This document shows, one piece after another, positions 58,686-64,000 of a DNA stretch of 64,000 nt (position 1 is the first letter of the stretch; each line of letters begins with the position of its first letter). Position numbers and translations under genes: made by a program. The stretch lies in the NCBI GenBank assembly GCA_031259845.1, contig JAIRKZ010000149.1, positions 1 through 64,000 of the forward strand, read 5' to 3'. The DNA comes from Tannerellaceae bacterium. GTDB taxonomy: Bacteria > Bacteroidota > Bacteroidia > Bacteroidales > Tannerellaceae. The notes below the pieces were generated by a model. It ran no database searches, was not told the DNA's origin, and saw only the letters and a program-made list of their open reading frames with translations.

Positions 58686-60539
58686 ATGAAACATAGCAAT
58701 ATTATAATCATTTTGTTTGCAACATTCTTGCTGAATGCCTGCAGTGATGATTTTATGAACATCAATCCGCCGAAAGAAATCACAGCAGACGCCGTATGGG
58801 CGGAAGGCGCTTTGGCGGAAGCGTATATGTACAATATTTACTTTGCTTTCCAAGACGCCGGATTTGCGGAAGAAACGCAAGGCTCGGCCACTGATGAAGC
58901 ATTGTTTATCCACGGCAGGGAATATGTAGAATCAAATGCGGGCGCCCTGACCGACGCCAACCTTGCCTGGTTCGGCAAAACACAGGGAGGGCATCAATGG
59001 GAACGTTTGTATAAGAACATCCGTTCGTGCAACGATTTCATCGAAAACATAGACAATGCCACCTTTGAAGACAGCTACAAAGTGCAGTTGAAAGGCGAGG
59101 CCTATTTCCTTCGCGCTTATTTCTGCCACCGTTTATCCAGGGGCTACGGAGGAATTCCCCTTCAGCTAACCGTAACGCAGTTAGACGATCCCGACTTCAC
59201 CATTGTCCGGTCTTCCTATACGGAAACGGTACAGCAGATTCTCAGCGATATTAACAACGCTGCCGAATTATTGAAGGATCGCACGTTTGCCAATACGCAG
59301 AAGGGACGCGCCACGCTGGCTGCCGTCCAGGCATTGAAAGTACGCGTGCTGACGGATGCCGCCAGCGATTTGCACGATCAGGCTACAGCTACGGCTAAAA
59401 TACCGTCGCTGGCTTCCTACGCGAATAAAGAATTGTTATTCTACACGGAAGGTTCGCGCGAAGACAGGTGGAGGGCTGCCAAAAACGCCGCAAAAGCATT
59501 AATAGACAATCCCATGGGACATGGACTGTCAACGTATGGCGGCGATGGGTTGTTGGCCGAAGAGAAAGCGGATGCTATCTGGGAATTTTTCGGAAAAGAA
59601 TCGGAAGAGCACATTTTCTCACGTTATTTTATTGAAACAAAAGATGAAAGCGGAACGAAAATGGCGCTGTTTAACGGACCTTCCGGCTATCACGCCTGGG
59701 GCGGTAATGTGCCTGTGCAGGATTTGGTGGATGCCTACCTGATGGCAGACGGTAGCAAATTCGACTGGAACAAACCGGAACATAAAGCAAATCCCTACAA
59801 AAATCGCGAACCGCGCTTTTATGCTTCCATCCTGTATGATGGCAAGCAATGGTATCAACGTCCGGCGGATTATGCTGCCATGGAACCCAGCGGTATGATA
59901 CAAACCGGCTACTATCAGCTTGATCCGGCGGACGCCAAGGATGCCTATTGGGCAGGTATGGATACGCGTAGCGGCGGCGGCGAAACATGGAATGCCACCT
60001 ATACGGGATATTATCTGCGAAAGTTTATTCACCCCAGAGAGGGAGACCATCGTAACAAGGTGACGTGCCTCTTCCCGTTCATTCGCTTCTCCGAAATCGT
60101 TTACGACTACGTGGAAGCTTGCATTGAATTGGGTGAACTGGATGAAGCCCGGAAATATTTCAATATGTTCCGCAAACGTGTAGGCCTGCCGGAAGTAACA
60201 ACAACCGGCAAAGACGAATTACGCCGGTTATACCGTGAAGACCGCAGGTTGGAGTTTCTGATGGAAGAACATCGTTACTGGGATGTCCGCCGATGGATAA
60301 TCGGAAATGAATGTCCGGGAATGAACAGTCTCTATGGAATAGAAATACTTGCCACGCTTAAACCGGGCGTTGGCAAACAGAGCAGCTATGTGCATGATGA
60401 AACCCGTTGGGATTACACCTATACACGGATTCCATTGGCACAGGAAAAGCGAGCATTTGTTGACAAAACATACTTCTTGCCAATCCACCGGGATGAAATG
60501 AACCGAAATGAAAAATTGATTCAGAATCCGGGATATTGA
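58686..60539 (+). CDS. RagB/SusD family nutrient-binding lipoprotein
   Basis: Lipobox LLNACSDD, YFLRAYFCHRLSRGYGGIPLQL, EDRRLEFLMEEHRYWDVRRW, C-terminal PIHRDEMNRNEKLIQNPGY. Confidence 0.96.
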   Translation: MKHSNIIIILFATFLLNACSDDFMNINPPKEITADAVWAEGALAEAYMYNIYFAFQDAGFAEETQGSATDEALFIHGREYVESNAGALTDANLAWFGKTQGGHQWERLYKNIRSCNDFIENIDNATFEDSYKVQLKGEAYFLRAYFCHRLSRGYGGIPLQLTVTQLDDPDFTIVRSSYTETVQQILSDINNAAELLKDRTFANTQKGRATLAAVQALKVRVLTDAASDLHDQATATAKIPSLASYANKELLFYTEGSREDRWRAAKNAAKALIDNPMGHGLSTYGGDGLLAEEKADAIWEFFGKESEEHIFSRYFIETKDESGTKMALFNGPSGYHAWGGNVPVQDLVDAYLMADGSKFDWNKPEHKANPYKNREPRFYASILYDGKQWYQRPADYAAMEPSGMIQTGYYQLDPADAKDAYWAGMDTRSGGGETWNATYTGYYLRKFIHPREGDHRNKVTCLFPFIRFSEIVYDYVEACIELGELDEARKYFNMFRKRVGLPEVTTTGKDELRRLYREDRRLEFLMEEHRYWDVRRWIIGNECPGMNSLYGIEILATLKPGVGKQSSYVHDETRWDYTYTRIPLAQEKRAFVDKTYFLPIHRDEMNRNEKLIQNPGY

Positions 60540-60564
60540 TATTCCATAAAAATTTGTATATTTG
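60536..60564 (+). promoter_or_regulatory. candidate internal promoter downstream of susD
   Basis: TTG-N18-TATATTTG, overlapping the susD stop codon region. Confidence 0.45.
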
Positions 60565-60580
60565 ACACGCTTAACAGAGG

Positions 60581-60622
60581 GCTGTGCTTAGACTTAGGTC
60601 CATAATAAGCACAGCTCTTTTT
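60581..60622 (+). terminator. hairpin with U-tract upstream of the Gfo/Idh/MocA gene
   Basis: GCTGTGCTTA-15 nt-TAAGCACAGC followed by TCTTTTTAC. Confidence 0.65.
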
Positions 60623-60670
60623 ACTATACCTTATATATAATAGGAAAGCTAATTATTAATCTAAAATTTA

Positions 60671-61843
60671 ATGAGGATGGAAAACAGGAAACTTAGAATG
60701 GGAATGGTTGGCGGAGGTAGCGACGCTTTTATTGGCGCTATCCATCGTTGCGCTGCTTTTTTGGATAATCAGATAGAATTAGTTTGCGGATGTTTTAGTG
60801 TGAACCCCGATATTTCTATCAGTTCGGGGCGTTCTTATTTCCTGCCGGAAGACAGGATATATAAAACATACCAGGAAATGTTTGAGCGCGAAGTAACCCT
60901 TCCCGAGGGCGAACGGATGGACTTCGTAACGATTGTAACTCCCAACAAATGGCATTTTGAACCGGCTATGATGGCGCTGGAAAGAGGATTTCATGTAGTG
61001 GTAGACAAACCGATTACCTTCTCGCTGGAAGAAGCTAAAGCGCTGCAAAAAAAAGTGGAAGAAACCGGATTGATACTGGCGCTCACACATGTTTACTCCG
61101 GTTATCCCGCCGTAAAAGAGGCGAAAGAACGGGTAGCCACAGGCGAGTTCGGTAAAATCCGCCGGGTATATGTTGAATATTCGCAAGGATGGCTGTCCGA
61201 GAGAATCGAATTACAAGGCGGCAATAATGCCGGCTGGCGTACAGACCCGAAACGTTCGGGCAAAGCCGGAGCGGTAGGCGACATTGGCACCCATGCCTGG
61301 CACCTGAGCGAATATATCACCGGACAGAAAGTGACCGAACTTTGCGCCGACCTGAAAGCGTTTGCCCCCGGCCGCCCGATAGACGATGACGGCGCTGCCT
61401 TTTTGCGCTACGATAAAGGCGCTACAGGCGTCCTTACCTGTTCGCAAATTGCAGCCGGCGAAGAAAACAAGCTTATCATCCGCGTTTATGGAGAAAAAGG
61501 AGGATTGGAATGGCGACAGGAAGAACCCAACAGCCTGTACCTGAAATGGACAGACAAGCCTAAAGAAATCGTAAGGGTGGGTAATAACGGCTTTATCGGC
61601 GACCTGGCGAAATACAATACCCGTACGCCGGGCGGTCATCCGGAAGGATTTATCGAATCATTCGCCAATATCTACCGGAATTTTGCCGCTACGCTCAGAA
61701 AAACAAAGAGCGGCGAAAAGCCTGCCGGAAAAATGCTCGACTTCCCCACGGTATATGACGGCGTAAGAGGAATGCAATTTATTGAAACCATGGTAGAAGC
61801 CGGATACAATGAAAAGCAGAAATGGCAAAAATGGATTGAATAA
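60671..61843 (+). CDS. Gfo/Idh/MocA family oxidoreductase (predicted cytosolic)
   Basis: LRMGMVGGGSDAFIGAIHRCA Rossmann start, VVVDKPITFSLEEAKALQKK (EKP-like DKP motif), GDIGTHAWHL. Confidence 0.92.
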   Translation: MRMENRKLRMGMVGGGSDAFIGAIHRCAAFLDNQIELVCGCFSVNPDISISSGRSYFLPEDRIYKTYQEMFEREVTLPEGERMDFVTIVTPNKWHFEPAMMALERGFHVVVDKPITFSLEEAKALQKKVEETGLILALTHVYSGYPAVKEAKERVATGEFGKIRRVYVEYSQGWLSERIELQGGNNAGWRTDPKRSGKAGAVGDIGTHAWHLSEYITGQKVTELCADLKAFAPGRPIDDDGAAFLRYDKGATGVLTCSQIAAGEENKLIIRVYGEKGGLEWRQEEPNSLYLKWTDKPKEIVRVGNNGFIGDLAKYNTRTPGGHPEGFIESFANIYRNFAATLRKTKSGEKPAGKMLDFPTVYDGVRGMQFIETMVEAGYNEKQKWQKWIE

Positions 61844-61995
61844 CTAATGGAAAGACAATAAAAAAGTATACAAGGATAGATTTATTCGCAAAAACAGCAT
61901 GTTTTTTATTTTATATTCGATAAAATATGCTACTTTTAGCGCTGATTTATAATCTGATCCTTATATACGAAAAAATAGTTGAGCATAAAAACGAA

Positions 61996-63573
61996 ATGGT
62001 AAAGAACAAATCAACTCGCTACACACAATCCGAGAAGAAAAGTTTCTTTAGAAAGAAATCCTTCCTCTTTTTATCAGGAATCATTCTGGGAGCCGGCTGT
62101 ATTGTTGGCGTATATCTTACTTCCGTATATTTTTCAACAGACGAATCGTGTATGATGTGCCATGTACACCCGCATGTGGAAAACAGTTGGAAATTATCCA
62201 AACATTATAATAACGGAAGCGGTACGAAGACGCACTGCATAGCCTGCCATCTTCCCCCGCAAACCCATACATGGGCGCATTATACGGCTAAAGCGAAGTT
62301 AGGGCTGCGCGATGTATGGGGCTACCTGGCGAAAGACAGCGCCGATTATGATTGGGACAGGATGTCGGAGTTGGAATATGCCGTTACATACATTCCGAAC
62401 GAATCGTGTAAAGAATGTCATCATAATTTATTCCCGGAAGGCATTACGGCTGACGGCATTACGGCCCACCTGTATTATGAAGACAATGAGGAAAAGTTGG
62501 ATTTACAATGTATCAGTTGCCATTTGGATGCCGGCCATTACAATCCGAATTACAGCCACGGCAAGCTAACCGGCGTCCCCGGCGCAACTGCAGGCTCGCA
62601 GGCAGTTGATCCGGCCCTGTTTTTCAAAACTCCCGCGGAAGTAACTTCCTTTACAAATTATACCGAGCAAATCCCCGGCACGATGGTATCTTTCAACATG
62701 ATTGCCATTCCGGGCGGGACATTCCGGATGGGTAGCTCTGATAAAGAGCCTTTCCATAAAGCGGACGAACTACCTGTACGTAACATAACAATCAGCCCGT
62801 TCTTCATAGCTGAAGTGGAAGTAACGTGGGATCAGTATTGGGCGTTTTATGCCAATACGATGAGTGAAGGCCGCACGCCTCCCGAAGACGTTTATGCCAA
62901 TAACAGCCGTCCGGATGTAGACGCCATATCAGGCCCTACGCCTCCGTTTGGATTCCCCGACCAGGGATGGGGAGGGGGGAGCCGCCCGGCTATAACCATG
63001 ACGCATTACGCTGCGGAAACATTCTGCCAATGGCTTTCGTTGAAAACAGGTAAAAAATACCGTTTACCCACTGAAGCCGAATGGGAATATGCAGCCCGCG
63101 GCGGTACGGAAACCCCTTATTTCTTCCCGGGCAACCCGAGGAAGTTCTCGGATGAAGGATTCTGGCGCAAATTTATCAGCGCAGATACAGACCCTATCGG
63201 TTCGTATGTTATTTACAGCAAGAACAGTAGAAACAGAACGCAGGAGCCGTCGGAGGTAAACGCAAATCCATTCGGGCTTAAAAATATGTTGGGCAATGTA
63301 ATGGAATATTGTGCGGATAAGTACGACCCCGAAGCCTATAGCAAAGGAGGAGAGAGCGCAGTAGACCCGGTAGTAACGGAAGGCGCCGAATGGGTGGTGC
63401 GCGGAGGTAATTATACCTCGGACGCGGCCAATCTTCGTGTAGCCGCCCGTGATTATACAAAACACGATGCGTGGCTGAAAACAGACCCGCAGCAACCTAA
63501 AAGCATTTGGTGGTATTCCGATATCCGTGGTATCGGTTTCCGCGTAGTATGTGAAGAATCATCAACACACTAA
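61996..63573 (+). CDS. fusion protein: NapC/NirT-like membrane-anchored four-heme cytochrome c domain + SUMF1/FGE-sulfatase domain
   Basis: N-terminal TM helix; CMMCH (62149-62163), CIACH (62236-62250), CKECH (62407-62421), CISCH (62509-62523); then MIAIPGGTFRMGSSD, YRLPTEAEWEYAARGG, NVMEYCAD and VVRGGNYTSDAANLRVAARD of the SUMF1 family, all in one frame. Confidence 0.88.
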   Translation: MVKNKSTRYTQSEKKSFFRKKSFLFLSGIILGAGCIVGVYLTSVYFSTDESCMMCHVHPHVENSWKLSKHYNNGSGTKTHCIACHLPPQTHTWAHYTAKAKLGLRDVWGYLAKDSADYDWDRMSELEYAVTYIPNESCKECHHNLFPEGITADGITAHLYYEDNEEKLDLQCISCHLDAGHYNPNYSHGKLTGVPGATAGSQAVDPALFFKTPAEVTSFTNYTEQIPGTMVSFNMIAIPGGTFRMGSSDKEPFHKADELPVRNITISPFFIAEVEVTWDQYWAFYANTMSEGRTPPEDVYANNSRPDVDAISGPTPPFGFPDQGWGGGSRPAITMTHYAAETFCQWLSLKTGKKYRLPTEAEWEYAARGGTETPYFFPGNPRKFSDEGFWRKFISADTDPIGSYVIYSKNSRNRTQEPSEVNANPFGLKNMLGNVMEYCADKYDPEAYSKGGESAVDPVVTEGAEWVVRGGNYTSDAANLRVAARDYTKHDAWLKTDPQQPKSIWWYSDIRGIGFRVVCEESSTH

Positions 63574-63587
63574 TAAAGTATAATATC

Positions 63588-64000
63588 ATGAAAAAAGAAA
63601 TCAGTAGAAGATCATTTTTAAAAAGTTCAGCGATGGCCGGTGCAGTCGGCGCAATCGGAACAGGCAGCGCTGCTGCAGTATTATCCTCATGCGGCGGAGC
63701 CGGCGAAAGCGCCGCAGCCAGCAAGCCTCTGAAAGCTCCCGGTACTTATTATGTGCCTGACCTGGTAGACTTTGCCGCTGATGGGAAAGAATTAAAAGCC
63801 GGTATAATCGGTTGTGGCGGCCGCGGTTCGGGCGCAGCATTCAACTTCCTGAATGCAGCAAACGGCGTAACGATTACGGCGCTGGGCGACACGTTTAAAG
63901 ACCGTGTAGACAATTTAGCCGAAAAATTAAAAGCAGACAAGGGCGTTGATATACCGGAAAACATGCGCTTTGTTGGTTTGGATGCTTATAAGGCTGTTAT
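63588..64000 (+). CDS. Tat-signal Gfo/Idh/MocA family oxidoreductase, 3' truncated by window end
   Basis: MKKEISRRSFLKSSAMAGAVGAIGTGSAAAVLSSCGGAGES: twin-arginine signal with lipobox-like LSSC; then LKAGIIGCGGRGSGAAFNFLNAANGVTITALGDTF. Confidence 0.88.
   Translation, partial: MKKEISRRSFLKSSAMAGAVGAIGTGSAAAVLSSCGGAGESAAASKPLKAPGTYYVPDLVDFAADGKELKAGIIGCGGRGSGAAFNFLNAANGVTITALGDTFKDRVDNLAEKLKADKGVDIPENMRFVGLDAYKAV

Noticed and set aside
61927-61995. Extra 23-residue N-terminus of the cytochrome-SUMF1 ORF
   Set aside because: MVKNKSTRYTQSEKKSFFRKK at 61996 gives a more usual short basic N-terminus before the TM anchor; the upstream start cannot be excluded.
1-64000. tRNA or rRNA genes
   Set aside because: No cloverleaf with a GGTTCGAATC-type T-arm and no rRNA signature was noticed by eye; a tRNAscan-SE/Infernal run would be decisive.

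Overview
The window looks like a Bacteroidales chromosome segment (SusC/SusD pairs, TAnnTTTG-type -7 promoter elements, a GH133/GT4/GH57 glycogen cluster). It is densely coding and mostly housekeeping: PPi-dependent phosphofructokinase, riboflavin synthase, RNase P RNA, an ABC-F ATPase, a Wzi-like protein, the glycogen cluster, holB, a thr operon, tadA, YraN, class I fumarase, pnp, trpB2, rnc-fabF-acpP and purN. There are two accessory polysaccharide-utilisation-type loci. The first is ECF sigma/FecR/SusC(STN)/SusD/GH78/SGNH/GH78, probably acting on a rhamnose-containing glycan. The second is SusC/SusD/Gfo-Idh-MocA/tetraheme cytochrome-SUMF1 fusion/Tat-signal Gfo-Idh-MocA and is cut by the window edge. 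The observations most worth a second look are: (i) two diverged copies, 31,614 bp apart, of an intergenic element carrying four CAC-N4-GTG sites at exactly 22-bp spacing; (ii) a single ORF joining a NapC/NirT-like four-heme domain to a SUMF1 domain inside a sugar-oxidoreductase locus; (iii) an unannotated 24-aa Thr-Thr-Thr leader peptide ahead of the thr operon, whose middle gene is a PGM-like protein sitting in the homoserine kinase position; (iv) a 345-bp MITE-like element with 24-bp terminal inverted repeats and a related single end elsewhere in the window. No tRNA, rRNA or CRISPR array was recognised. All family calls come from reading translated sequence, not from database searches.
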